From: Lunularia cruciata
Taxonomy: Eukaryota > Streptophyta > Marchantiopsida > Lunulariales > Lunulariaceae
Length of the DNA stretch: 64,000 nt
NCBI GenBank assembly: GCA_948567375.1
Contig: OX419760.1
Location: 19,778,001 to 19,842,000 of the forward strand
Direction of reading: 5' to 3'
Under the pieces are notes generated by a model. The model was given only the letters and a program-made list of their open reading frames with translations, did not search any database and had not been told where the DNA came from. Shown here piece by piece: positions 11,626-23,089 of the stretch (position 1 is its first letter; each line of letters starts with the position of its first letter). A program made the position numbers and the translations under genes.

Positions 11626-11790
11626 ATGGAGATAATCTTTCAACTTATGGATAAACTATCCATGAGAGTTAGATTAATATGCACTCTAGGATTTGATGTT
11701 GCTATAGAAATCTTGGAGCAACCTGAACCTTTTGTGTTCCCTAGAGTGGATTATTCTCAGATGGTGTTAGTCATGTATATACTCTATTAG
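11626..11790 (+). CDS. Element B leader ORF, module copy 2 (54 aa)
   Basis: Short frame opening at the ATG at 11626, three bases after the zinc-knuckle frame ends, and stopping 73 bases before the gag-pol ATG. It is the diverged partner of the 10331-10501 frame: both have MRV near residues 14-16, TLG, a proline-aromatic stretch PFVxPxVxY and a terminal YILY. Its position, tightly packed between the zinc-knuckle frame and gag, suggests translation from a polycistronic or alternatively spliced element RNA. No known domain is recognised. Confidence 0.55.
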   Translation: MEIIFQLMDKLSMRVRLICTLGFDVAIEILEQPEPFVFPRVDYSQMVLVMYILY

Positions 11791-11863
11791 TAATAGAGTG
11801 AGAGAAAAGAAAAGAGGAAAAAAAAAAAATTTTGAGAGAAAAGAAAGATAGTGAGGGGTTAAG

Positions 11864-14800
11864 ATGGGGAAACTTCCGGTTTTCTTTGGCAAGGATGGAG
11901 AAGATGTGGAGGCCTTTGTGAGAGACTTCAAGAGAGCTTGCATAGGAAACAATGAGAGGAGGAAGAATGAGTGGGCCTCATTATTACCAGATTTCTTTGA
12001 GGATGCAGCACTTACATGGTATGAGTCAGAATACCAAAAGAGAGAGAGGAGAGAGGGGGAAGAGGAGTCTTGGGAGACTTTGACTTCAGCACTCATTGAG
12101 AACTTTCTTCCTGATGAGAGTTATGAGAGATTGATGAGTGAGGTTACATTTCTCAAGCAAGGAGATGGAGAGAAAGTGAGGGTCTATGTGGAAAGAGTGG
12201 AAAAGTTGGAGTCCAGATTTCGCATAGTGTTGAGGAAGGGTGGAGATGATGTGGAGACTACAATGATTGGCATAGGGGCCATGCTCACCAAGAATTTTGT
12301 GGGAGGATTGAGACCACAAATTAGAAGCAAGGTGAGATATGAGAAACCTTCTTCCAAGGTTGAAGCTATCAAGATTGCAATTCGTATGGAGGAGAGTTTG
12401 GAAGGGGATGAGAGTGATTTGGTGGTGAAGGAGGTTGTGCATCCTCCTCAAGGCTACAAGTATGGTGGAACTTCTGATACTTTGGTGACAAGGGTTGCAC
12501 CACAAGTAGTAGTTGCTCCAGTTCTTGCACCTCCACCAAAAGATCCACTCCAAACCATCACAGAACAACTTGCGGATCTCAAGATCAATGTGGTGCAACT
12601 ATGGGAGAAGAGAGAGGTGGATCAGAATGTAGGGAGAGGACCTAGGAGTTATGGAAACAATCCATATAGAGGAGGCCAACCACCCAACAATTTCAATGAT
12701 AGAAATTGTTTTGGTTGTGGAGGAAGAGGCCATATCCAAAGGAATTGCCCAAATTCCACTTACCATGGAGGAAGGGGTTATGAGGGAGCCAATAGAGGGA
12801 AAGAGGGAGGTAGTGAAACCCAAGTGGCTCCTAATCCCAACAAAGGTAAGGGGATAGCATCCATAGATGTGGTTGAGAGCAAGTATGAGAAGGGAGAGTG
12901 CTCAAACTCCAAGGGTCCTAATTTGGAGCTTTTGGCACAAGAGAAGAAGAGAGCTCGTTTTGCAGAGGATGTTCACTCTTCTCAAGGATTTACTTCAAGC
13001 AAGGATACTCCTATGTCTACTAGGAGCACTCGCACCTCAACACCATCAACAACAAAGACTCCAAGGAAAAAGTTGGGGATGGAGGACTTCTTGATCTCAA
13101 AGCAACAATGGAACTACAATGTGTTGGAGGATGTTGGTAGTCACAAGGCTAACATCACAGTGGGCCAATTAATTGCTTTGAACCCTACCTTGAGAAAGGA
13201 GCTTAGAGGTGGTTTGAGTTCTACAAGGAGCAAAAAGAAGAAGAAGGCAAAAGTTCCAGTATCAATGGGGGTGGTGGATGCCAAGCCAGCACCATGGGAG
13301 GCTTGTGAATATGCCTCCAAGATTGATGTGAGAGTGAATGGTCACAACATCAAGGATGCATTGGTTGATGGAGGATCAGCAGTGAATGCCATGTCAGAAA
13401 GGTTGATGAAGAAGTTGGGTATGATACCCTCAAGACCTTCAACATTTGTGGTGAGCATGGCAAACAAGCAACAAGTTCGACCAGTAGGGGTGATGGATAA
13501 GGTGGTAGTTTCAGTTATGGGAGTTCAAAATCTCATGACTTTCCAAGTCTTGAAGGATTCAAGCTATGACTTACTTCTTGGGAGGCCATGGTTGAGAGCA
13601 GCACGCACAACTGATCGATGGCACAAAGGGTACTTGAGGATTGGGCCATCAAACCATAGAGTCACTGTTCCTGTGACTAACACCACCAACACTTCACATT
13701 CAGATACCCCATCTTCTAATTATTGGGAATCAGATTCTGAAGAAGGAGCTTCAGGTGTGGACACAAGCATGGAAGAGGAGACTTCCACGGAGGAAGATGA
13801 ATCTGAATCTGATTCAGATGTGTATCCCTTGTGTGCTATGGATTTTGCACCTAAGCCAGAGGTTTTGAAGGACCCAGATAAATCACCATTGACACTTGAG
13901 GAGGTAGAGAGAAGGTTATCTACCCTCAAGTATGGCCCAAATGTTACCAAGGAGGAGAAGGTGAGATTTGAGGAGATTTTCCGCAAGTTCATCCATGTGT
14001 TTGCTTTTAGTTACAAGGATTTGAAGGAAGTCACCTTGGAGGAGCACAAGATAGAGGTGGAGTCACATGCAAGACCAATCCGCCAAAAGCAACGTCGCAT
14101 TAGCCCACCAATATCTTTGGTTGTGAAGGAGGAGATTGATAAGCTCAAGGAGGCTGGATTTATCTTTGAGGTGGAGAATTCAGAATGGGTGTCTCCAATT
14201 GTCATTGTGAAGAAAAAGAATGGCAAGCTTCGGGTATGTGTGGATTACAAGAAGCTTAATGCTGTTACCAAGAAGGACTACTACCCATTGCCATTCATTG
14301 ATGAGATCTTGGAGGAGGTTGCAGGTCATGAGAGGTACAGTTTTGGAGATGGTTATAGTGGATATAACCAAATAAAGATTGCACCAGAGCATCAACAACT
14401 CACCACATTCACCACACCTTGGGGAACTTACGCTTTCAAGGTCATGCCTTTTGGGCTTTGCAATGCTCCAGCCACATTCCAACGGTTCATGAACAAGGTA
14501 TTTGAACCTTTCATTGGGAAATTTGTGAGAGATTTTATTGATGACTTTTGTGTCTATGGGAGCAAGGAGGAGCACTTTGAGCACCTAATCAAAGTCTTGC
14601 AACGCTTGGATGAGGCAAATGCATCACTCAACCCAGAGAAGTGCATTTTTGGATGTGAAGAAGGTCTACTTTTGGGGCACATCATCTCCAAGGATGGAAT
14701 AGCAGTTGATCCTGAGAAGGTGAGGAAAATCTCAGACCTTCCATTCCCTTCAAGCTTGACAAAGTTACGCCAATTCTTGGGAATGGTTGGGTACTATAGG

Positions 14801-16690
14801 AGGTTCATCTTCTCATTTTCCAACAAGGCTTATGCATTGACCATCTACATGAAGAAGGGTGTAGATTACATGGTGATTTTGGAAGACAAGGAGGCTCTCA
14901 AAGCTTTTGAGGAGCTCAAGCAATCCCTTGTTGTAGCTCCAATTCTTGCTAAACCTGATTGGAGTAAGCCTTTCATCCTCTACACTGATGCTTCTAATGT
15001 AGCTATAGGATGCACTCTTAGTCAATTAGACCAAGATGGGCATGATCATCCAATAGCTTATGCTAGTAGGCAGATGGTTTCAGCAGAGAAGAACTACTCT
15101 GTCACAGAGAGAGAAGGGTTGGCAGTGATCTTTGGTCTCAAGAAGTTTAGACACTACTTGATTGGAGGGAAAGCCACAATTGTCACGGATCACAAGGCTT
15201 TGAAGTACATCTTCAACAAGCCTAATGTTGAAGGGAGACTAGCAAGGTGGATGATACTCTTGTCTGAGTATGACTACACAATTGAGGATAGGCCAGGAAA
15301 GAAACATGCAAATGCTGATTTGTTATCTAGAGCCTATGATCATGATGGAGATGAGCCAGTAGATGATTCCTTCCCGGATGAGGAGCTCATGACAATCTCA
15401 GTCACTCAAGAGATTCCAATGGAGTACAAGGAGATTGTGGATTTTGTGACAAGAGGTAACTATCCAGAAGGGATGCATGCTAGGGAGAGGAAGGCCCTTG
15501 CAGCAAGATCTAGACCTTACACAATGGTGGAGGATATTCTTTTTCACCAAGGAGCAGATGGTCTACTTCGAAGAGCAGTGGGTAAGGAAGAGTCTATCCT
15601 ACTCATAAAGGAGTTTCATGAAGGTTTAGTATGTGGAGGACACTTTGCAGGAAAGGTGACTGCTTTCAAGATTCTAGATGCAGGTTACCATTGGAGAGGG
15701 ATTTTCAAGGATTGTCTTGATTATTGCAAAACTTGTCATGTTTGTCAAGCTTTTGCTAGAAAGTCTACATCCACTCCACCACTTAGATCAATTCCATTGC
15801 TAGGACCTTTTGAGAAGTGGGGAATTGATTTTGTAGGACCTCTCAATAGAACCCCAAGGAACAATCGGTACATTGTGGTAGTTACTGATTACCTTACCAA
15901 GTGGGTTGAGGCTAGACCATTGAGGGACAAGAATGAAGATGAAGTGGGTAGATTTCTTTATGAACGCATTATCACTAGGTTTGGATGCCCTTTGGAGTTG
16001 GTTTCTGATAGAGGAGGAGAGTTTACAGGAAGCATTACTACAGCCATGCTACGACATTTCTCTATCACACATAGAGTAACTACATCCTATAAGCCAAATT
16101 CCAATGGCTTGGCAGAGAGAACCAATCAGACCTTGTGCATGATGTTGGCCAAAGATGCAGAAATGGAGGGGGCTAAACATCATTGGGACAAGAGGATTCA
16201 TGCAGTTTTGTGGGAGTATAGGACAACCATGAAGACTTCCACTGGATATTCTCCATTCCAATTGGTGTATGGTATTGAGTCTACCTTACCTATTCACTTT
16301 GATCTTCCTACCTTCCAAAGCATTCATAGGAGATTGAAGAAAGCACAAGGAAGTGATGCAGAGAAGTCAAGGAAGGATCAACTCATGGAGTTGGAAGAGG
16401 CAAGAGCAGTTGCTATGGTTCGAGTGGAGCAAGCCCAAAGGAAACAAAAGGAGAGCTATGACAAGAGGCAAGGCAAGAAGAAGGTGGAGCCTTTCAAAGA
16501 AGGTGATTGGGTAATGTTGTTTGATTCCATTTGATTCAAGAGAGTGCAAAAGAAGTTTTTGCCTAAGTACTTTGGACCTTTCATAGTAGAGAAGGTGTGG
16601 GGAAATTACACTTATGATCTCAAGGAGTTGGGAGGAAGACACTTTGATAGGATTAACCATGATAAGTTGAAGATGTACCATAGAAGGTAG
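11864..16690 (+). CDS. Element B gag-pol coding region
   Basis: Gag and pol lie in one continuous frame starting at the ATG at 11864. Seen in order (residue numbers approximate): a capsid-type gag region (1-250); a CCHC knuckle CFGCGGRGHIQRNC (about 282); an aspartic protease with ALVDGGSAVN (about 503) and LLLGRPWL; a serine/acidic linker; a reverse transcriptase (about 726-910) with LRVCVDYKKLN, MPFGLCNAPATFQ and a catalytic FIDDF (about 891); an RNase H with YTDAS (about 1040) and VTDHKAL; and an integrase with an HHCC finger (about 1250-1290), GIDFVGP, SDRGGEF and the NGLAERTNQ glutamate. These assemble the particle, copy the RNA and insert the DNA. The region looks whole apart from about one break. 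No chromodomain is seen at the end. Confidence 0.93.
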
Positions 16691-16729
16691 AGAGACCTTC
16701 ACTTTGAGGACAAAGTGAAAACTTAGTCC

Positions 16730-16738
16730 GGGGGTAAA
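16730..16738 (+). other. Element B polypurine tract
   Basis: A run of five G followed by TAAA directly abuts the 3' LTR. Such a G-rich purine tract primes plus-strand DNA synthesis. Confidence 0.7.
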
Positions 16739-17417
16739 TGTAACACCCATTTGTGCATGTGTGTGGTATTGTGATATTTAGCTTGGTATTACAAGTACTT
16801 AAGAGATATTATTTATATAGAGATAAAGGATGGTTCTATATTAGTCATGGTTAGCTAAAGTTAGTCATAGCTAAGATAGATGGGACCTTACTTTAGAGGA
16901 AGTAGAAAAGATGAGCACCACTATTTTGGATTTTAGTGTGTTGACTTGGTATTATTCCTAGGTGTTTGGCTTTGGGGAAAGAGTTGAGAACTCTTGGGCC
17001 CGCAAGCCTTTTTGTTTTGGATTCTTCTTTAGTCCAAGGATAGCCCATGTGAAGGAATCCTTGCTTTAGTGGTTGGGTCAAGATAAGGGGAATATGCCCA
17101 TGTGAATGGATATTCCTTTCTACTTTTTGACTTTACTTGACTTTTAGTCTAGTAACTTGAGTTACTACGGTAATTAGTAACTTTGGTACGTAACTATTTC
17201 ACAAGTATATAAGCAAGGAGTGAGGAGGTACTCATCATCCTTTCATTTGCAACTATCTCTCTCTCATTGAGTTCTCTAGTGAGCAATGTCTTGAGTCTTG
17301 GAGTGTTAGCCTTGGAGGAGTATGATGGAGTTGGGGTTCCTTGCCTTCTTAGTCCATGGTGCGCTACCATAATAGCCATCAGAGGTTTATCCTGAGTGAG
17401 AGACAGGCCGGCTCACA
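16739..17417 (+). repeat. Element B 3' LTR
   Basis: 679 bp, the same length as the 5' LTR and differing from it at about one position by direct reading. It carries the same TATA box (17206-17213) and W-box-like sites. Confidence 0.95.
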
Positions 17418-17750
17418 GAGCACCATGTCTTTGTTGAATACCCTTGCTACCAATAAATTAGAGTAAGGATAAAGATTAATATTATTGATTTATCAGGTCT
17501 CCTATAGGTTGAGGCTCTAATGTTAAGGAAGTTTATGAGTGAGATTACTCTAGATAAAATCAGTTTATTACAGATTGGTTAGATGCCATAGGCTTAAATT
17601 TCATGTGATTTGTATTGTGTTGTCATCTTTTTGACTTTTTGGGTCTTCCCAACTTTACGTTTCATTGTTTCACTATATAACCTTTACATTGGTCCAAGAA
17701 CCCATCCTTCTCCCTGAGGTGTGCCATGAGAAGTGATCTTGTGTGTGATT
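17418..17750. other. Flank of element B, possibly LINE remnant
   Basis: This should be the continuation of whatever B inserted into, that is, the LINE's 3' end. I see no LINE motif or poly(A) tail that would mark the end, so the boundary is open. Confidence 0.3.
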
Positions 17751-17799
17751 TGGATGGAAAAAAACCAAGTTCCACATGGAGTGTAAGAGCTACTCCACC

Positions 17800-20260
17800 T
17801 CCTTCTTTGGAGCACTAATACAAATGATAACCTCAAAGTGGTCAAAAAATAGTCCATAAACTTTCTTACTCATGGATGGGGAATTCAACACAAATTACTA
17901 CTCTTGGTATAATATTTCCATCCTCTCCTCATGGTCCTTTTACACCAATCCAAAAACATAAGATGGATAGGAACTCTCATTTTTGGTTAACATCTCATAT
18001 CAAAAACTACAATCTTCCTCCTCATATATGTATGATAAAGAATAAAAATTATAAACACTATGGATAAGATCACCCTCTCTCTCAAAACTTTGAGCCTAGA
18101 TACCTCATCCTCAAAGAAATCTTCCTCATCTAAAGTCACAATATCTCCATTGTAGTACACCTCAAATGAGGTGGGGATGCAAGATCATTTGAATTGCATG
18201 GGCTCCAAGACACAATCCCTATATTACTCATGTGCAAATAAGGCTCCTCCTTAGGCATGTTGATAAGATCACACACCATTTTTGTACCCCTAAGTGGATA
18301 TGGAAGGAGTATGAGTCTCATGGGAATGCAACTCTATCTCATCAATTTGAGTCCCCATAGTGATTCTCCCTATTCTCAAGGTTTGAGTCCCTATATAGTC
18401 TACAATATCTGCAAAAAGATATCTTGTAGCCTCTACTCTATTGGTATCCACCTTAGTTTGAGTCTCCACATGCATTGAAAGAAAGGCACAAGGGTATTGT
18501 GACTTTTGTACCTTGAGCCAAGTACTCAACTCCTCACAAGCTCCCTCTAGCAATGTCTTAGCAGTGTCAAGCTCAATCCTCACCTTACCTAGAGTCCTAT
18601 CCATAGTAGTCAACTCCATTTTGATCCTCTCCAAAGCCTCCCTATCACCCATACATCCTTGTTTAGAAACCTCTGCCTTAGCAAGTCTCTTGCTCATAAG
18701 TGTATCTTTTGCACAAGCCAAATCATCTTGCTCTCTCCCAAGTGTATCAAAATCCATTATTCTTTCTATCTTATCACTCAACTCTAATTCTCTCTCTCTC
18801 ATAACTCTAACTAACTCAACTAATCTCTCTACTATAGTATTCTAGTCAATACAAAAATGCATCTTTTCTCTAACTAGCCTACTCTTTCTCTCAAAATAGT
18901 GGTGTTCCTCTACCCTCAATTGTGCATCTTTCTCTTCTTGTCTATGCTTCTTCTCAAAAATATGGTGCTCTTTTAAACTCAAGTGCTCATGATATAATAC
19001 TCTATTGTCACTAAAAACTAAAGGGGATGGTGTGTCTACCTCTCCTAGGGGATGTGGCTCATGCTCACCTTTATTCTCCCAACTCCATCATTTAGACTCA
19101 CAACTCTGCTATATGAGGGTCAATATGATGGTAAGGGTCAATATCATGACAATGACTTGTGTATAAACTCTTTAGAATATCAAACCAAGCAAGTAAAACA
19201 CATAAGAGTACTAAAAAACTAAGATTTTTAATATAGATACTATTAACCACATGATGCTAAAATAAGATGCATTTTTACACTGAGTAAAAGATAAGTACAT
19301 CAAACATTCAGTACACTTATCTCATTATTACAAACTTATGGATATTATTAAACACTTAAAGCCAGCTTATGGTCATCTCTAGTGTAACTTCTTTTTGCTC
19401 TACATGAGATAGCATTATCAGTATGTATCTTTGCACATTGGAAGATGAAGAAGATTAAATAGACATATTTTTTTATTTATTTTCTTTTTCCAATAACAAG
19501 TAAATTTGGCACTAATTTGAGGAACCAATTTTCTACCAATGGTACCCAAGTTTAGTAGTAAGAGATGAGTACAACCAAATCAAATGGATAATATTAAACA
19601 TACAATGTTAAAACAAGTAGTTTTCTTTTAAAATAAGAGCAAAGTACCTATGATATGTTTGAAGAAAAAATAACAAAATGTCTTCTATACTAAACTCTCA
19701 TTCTCACTCCTCTACATGATCATCTTTTCTCTAAATATCTCCCTTTGCCTCATGGCTCCTTTGCACCATGGAAAAAGACCTCCTTTTCCTTACCTTGGCT
19801 CTCATACACCACATCATCCTCAATCCTCTCTCCAAGAAGAAATGAATGAGAAATTATCCTACATATGCTACCTTGAAGCAACTCCCACTAGATATTGAAT
19901 CTAACTATGTTTAACTATAAATCTTTCTCAAGAAAATGTAACATAATCTCTACCCAATCATAATCCTCAAAGGAAGATCTAACCAGCTTCATCTCCAATC
20001 CCAAAATGATGTTCCCATGAACTACCTTTGATGTCCAAGAAGGAATAAGAAGGCAACAAATAATCTAAAAAAAGATCAGAATGTAAGATAAGCAGACTAC
20101 TATGCCAAATACCTCCTAATAGTCTATCTTCGATAGGGAACTAATCCTCCACCAAAGTATGAGGCACAATCCTCCTCCTTCTAATTCTTCCTCTCTCCAA
20201 AATAAATGCTTCCCTGATCATCTATGCATTAAGTGTGATCCTTGTAATAGTATGGAACTA
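17800..20260 (-). pseudogene. Unrecognised multi-part gene-like repeat, copy 1 (broken)
   Basis: Minus-strand coding-like region with stops and frameshifts. From its 5' side (high coordinates) it has a segment with EDYDWVEIML (about 19950-19990), a charged middle part, a long predicted coiled coil (about 18290-19050) interrupted by one in-frame stop and including a 170-residue open stretch rich in E, K, L and R, then MPKEEP and DLASP (about 18136-18260), and a hydrophobic/aromatic stretch near 17830-17900. The same order recurs at 30480-45060 (MPREEP, DLASP, EDYDWVELML, FSMHV), so this is a family and not chance. I do not recognise the protein. It could be a transposon-encoded accessory protein or a duplicated host gene. 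Confidence 0.5.
18290..18802 (-). pseudogene. Coiled-coil segment of the unrecognised repeat
   Basis: An open stretch of 170 residues starting MRERELELSDKIERIM, with leucine/isoleucine heptad spacing and high E, K, R and D content over about the first 100 residues, then FLSMHVETQT and a less charged tail. Read upstream in the same frame, the coiled coil continues to about 19050 (HLSLKEHHIFEKKHRQEEK) across one stop, so this ATG is probably internal. The tail FLSMHV matches FSMHV in the second copy (about 43910-43935). No family is recognised; it is probably a structural or interaction segment. Confidence 0.5.
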
Positions 20261-20634
20261 GATGATGTCTGTAGCTTTGCCATTGGGTTCAAGTTAAGAA
20301 TCTTGATAGTTGCTATCTCACACTAAGAAATGATAGAAAGAGAAAGGGAGACAAATTTAGGTTATGTACGGCTTAGAGTGTTATGCTTGCTCCAGTAGCA
20401 TAGGTTTTGGCCAACGCAATGGTTCAAGGAAGTGACATGAAATAGTAAATTTAGAGTTTAGGGTTTGATTTGTAGGGTTTAGAATAAAAATGATTTATCA
20501 TATCAAAATCAAAATAATATTTTACTTTGCACATCTAGAACTTCATATCTTTCATTTGAGCATTCTTGTGCAAAGAATGATTGAAAAACCTAAAAGGAGT
20601 TGATTGCTATAGAAATCATCTTGTGTATTAGTAA
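20261..20634. other. AT-rich spacer, nothing recognised
   Basis: No gene, repeat end or RNA structure is recognised between the gene-like repeat and the solo LTR. Confidence 0.3.
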
Positions 20635-21086
20635 TGTAAATATTAGCAAACAAGTTAGCAAAAGCTAACGAGTTAGTAAAATTGGCCAAATATAGCTAGG
20701 AATTCTAAGAGTGTTCTAGAAGCATATAGGAAGCTTCTTGGTAGAATGTTCTAGAAACACTTAGGGATCCTTTTGGTAAGAACCTTCTAGGTACCTTCCA
20801 AGGATTTAACTTGCATATCAAGTTAAAAATTAACTCATAAACCAAGTAGACTACTTTGAGAAGGAGGATTCCTTAAAAGCTTCTTTGGTAGCTTAGCTTG
20901 TAGTCCAAGAAGGCAGCTTTGAGAGGAAAGCTTCCTTGGAAGCTTCTCAAGAGCCTTGTATTGCTTCACTATAAATACCAAAGCCCAAGCTCATACTAGG
21001 ATTTGTAGTTTCACTTACTTTAGTATTTCCAAGGTGATTTCTATTCTGATCTTCCATTCTCCTATTTCTCTTCTTGATCTCTTACA
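20635..21086 (+). repeat. Solo LTR of the A/C family, diverged
   Basis: TGTAAATAT...CTCTTACA stretch of 452 bp in plus orientation. It shares with the LTRs of A and C the internal AAGCTTCT palindromes, CTTCTCAAGAGCCTTGTA, a TATA box (CTATAAATACC at about 20970) and the terminal TTCTTGATCTCTTACA. A GAAnnTTCnnGAA array lies at 20744-20756. No matching target duplication is seen, so it is older than, or rearranged relative to, the copy at 54277. Confidence 0.75.
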
Positions 21087-22330
21087 ATCCTCCTACTCCC
21101 TTTACTTGAATGTCTATTTTAGCCCAAGTACTTGCAAACTCCATGCAAGATAGAGCCTACAAGTGCAATACTTGAAATGCATATCACATTAGATATATAT
21201 AACATTGCCTTGTCTAAGCATACCACATAGTTTGCATGGGCTACATGTTAGGGTTTAGTTACTATTCAAAATTTGTGGTGATTGAAAAAATCAAAATTTA
21301 GATAGTTCAAAAGTTTAACATTTAGACATACCTTTTACTAAAATTGAGTGAATTGTAAGTGAAGTGAATAAAAGCAAGGAAATTCTTACATTGAGATGTG
21401 GATACTAAATCTTGATTGCAATTTTAAGACTAAGGCATCAAGGTCTATTTCTTTGATCTAGTTCATAGAAGCTCCAATATGGTTCTTATCTAGTCAATTT
21501 CATGCAATGAATGTCATAAAATCTTTAAGAATATGAAATTTAATGAAGAAATTGCAATCTTGGATCTCCTCCCTTTGATCCTCTAGAATTCTTAGATAAA
21601 TAGCCATGGCCATTGTAACAATCTATCATTCTCCTCCTTGAATGTCAAGAGTGCTTCCTCTCTTCCTCTCCTCTCCTTCATAAGTCTTACCTCTCCTCTC
21701 CAAAACCCCTATCTATACTTTTCTCTCCAATGCCTTCAAAATCAGAATGTCAAGAGTGCACCATCTCCTCTTCTTGAACCTACCTTGCTTTGTGTTGATA
21801 GCTTCATCAAGAACTATAACCCTACCTCTCTTCTTCAAAAACCTTTTGTCTCTTCTTTTATGTCTCTTCTCTTCTTTTACCCTCCTAAAATGAAACTATA
21901 TGAACTCTCTTTCCAAAAATCAAACTTGAATGATATGGACGGATGATCTCTACCTCATGGAGAGCTAATGGTTAATATATAGAGCAAAATGACTCCTCAA
22001 GAACATACCTCTTCAAAAATCAATATTAAGAAAATATCAATACGTAAAACTCCACAATTCAACATCTTTACATTTCAATATATACAATTCACATAAATTT
22101 TGATTTGAAAGTAGAATGTACCGTTCACACACTCTCTCTTAGTGAGATATGGATATATCTCTTAAATACATAATATCATAACCAATTTACTTGGAAATGA
22201 ATCATAGAAGAGTGATAGAACTAAAGCAATAGATCATGGAAAAATACCCATGAGTAGCCCAAGCATCCTAATTACCCCAAGTAGCTTGGCACTTGCATGT
22301 ATAAAATAAACCAAGACGTAAGTATAAGCA
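21087..22330. other. Spacer without recognised genes
   Basis: It contains a pyrimidine-rich, CTCTTCC-repeating tract at about 21620-21900 and otherwise AT-rich sequence. An open stretch at 21638-21946 is a by-product of this low-complexity tract. Confidence 0.35.
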
Positions 22331-22339
22331 ACCAATAAA

Positions 22340-23080
22340 TTTTATTTACTCTCTTGGATTCAAGAGACTACCCTATTGGTGGTTGCATGCCAAACAATCA
22401 TGCAAAACTACATTTCTAATTTCCTCTTGGAATTCTTTGTGAGTAGCAACTCCAAATCCAAGTTCCAAATCTATCTCCTCTACAAAATCACAATCTTCTT
22501 CTACCTATAAATCTGAATGGTTGATAAGAAAATTGTGCAAAATTATACATATTGTCACCCACTATAAGGGATCCTTCAATTGATCTCTCTCAAAAAATAC
22601 CATTTTGCTTTTAAAACTCCTATGCAATGCTCATTGAAGACCTTGGTATGAGCTACACATTGGTTGAAAACAGACTTCTCCTAGGCTTGTTTGAAAGAAG
22701 GAACAAGGTGATACATTTGCACATACTTTGCATCCTCTAATAAGTAATATGATTGTTCAGAAAAAGTACAATCTCCCCATATGTTTAAATGACTCCAAAT
22801 TAGAGACCTCACCACTCAAGCCATATCATGGCATGATCTAGGCATACTTGAAAGTTTAACAAAACCATATGCATTAATAATTTCTTAGAACATAAATCAC
22901 TAACAAAAATCTGATCAAATATACATTCTGGGAGTTTATTTCTTGCAAAATTTGTTATTCTCCTTTGATCATCACACACCACTTGATCATTTATATAATA
23001 AAACCTTTTTGACTAAAATAGGTTTTTCCATCAAGAGTAGGTTTTTATGCTAGAGGAGAAAAGAGTACTATCTACTAAAC
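22340..23080 (-). pseudogene. PIF/Harbinger-type transposase relic, copy 1
   Basis: The minus strand reads as the C-terminal half of a DDE transposase of the HARBI1 type. YINDQVVCDDQRRITNF (about 22960-23010) matches the strand around the first catalytic region, followed by an F-x-LLEDAKYVQMYHLVPSF stretch (about 22690-22745), VFNEHCIGVLKAKW (about 22600-22640) and an LHDCLACNHQ end (about 22360-22390). Many stops and frameshifts are present. The same motifs, in the same order, occur in the copies at 47850 and 52617. PIF/Harbinger transposase cuts and pastes DNA at a 3-bp TWA target; no terminal inverted repeats could be placed here. Confidence 0.6.
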
Positions 23081-23089
23081 CCTAATGTG

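Larger units (their letters stand above)
9611..17417 (+). mobile_element. Element B: young Ty3/gypsy retrotransposon, nearly whole
   Basis: LTR retrotransposon of 7807 bp with two 679-bp LTRs that differ at about one base, so the insertion is very recent. In order it has the 5' LTR, a primer site (10294-10311), a 1.5-kb leader with two related small frames and one zinc-knuckle frame, a gag-pol region (11864 to about 16690), a G-rich polypurine tract (about 16730-16738) and the 3' LTR. GAGC flanks both ends (9607-9610 and 17418-17421), a 4-bp match where 5 is usual. Integrase is last in pol, as in gypsy. No chromodomain follows, which points to the non-chromovirus side (the Tat/Athila/Ogre group), but the exact lineage is inferred. 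It looks whole apart from about one break and sits in the old LINE. Confidence 0.93.

Noticed and set aside
12086-12598. Minus-strand open frame of 170 residues
   Set aside because: Antisense to the gag part of element B; no features of its own.
17418-17750. 3' end of the LINE with poly(A) tail
   Set aside because: Searched for after element B, but no tail or target duplication matching the LINE start was seen.
18513-18845. Plus-strand serine/leucine-rich frame of 110 residues
   Set aside because: It is the complement of the coiled-coil coding stretch; its composition follows from E/K-rich codons on the other strand.
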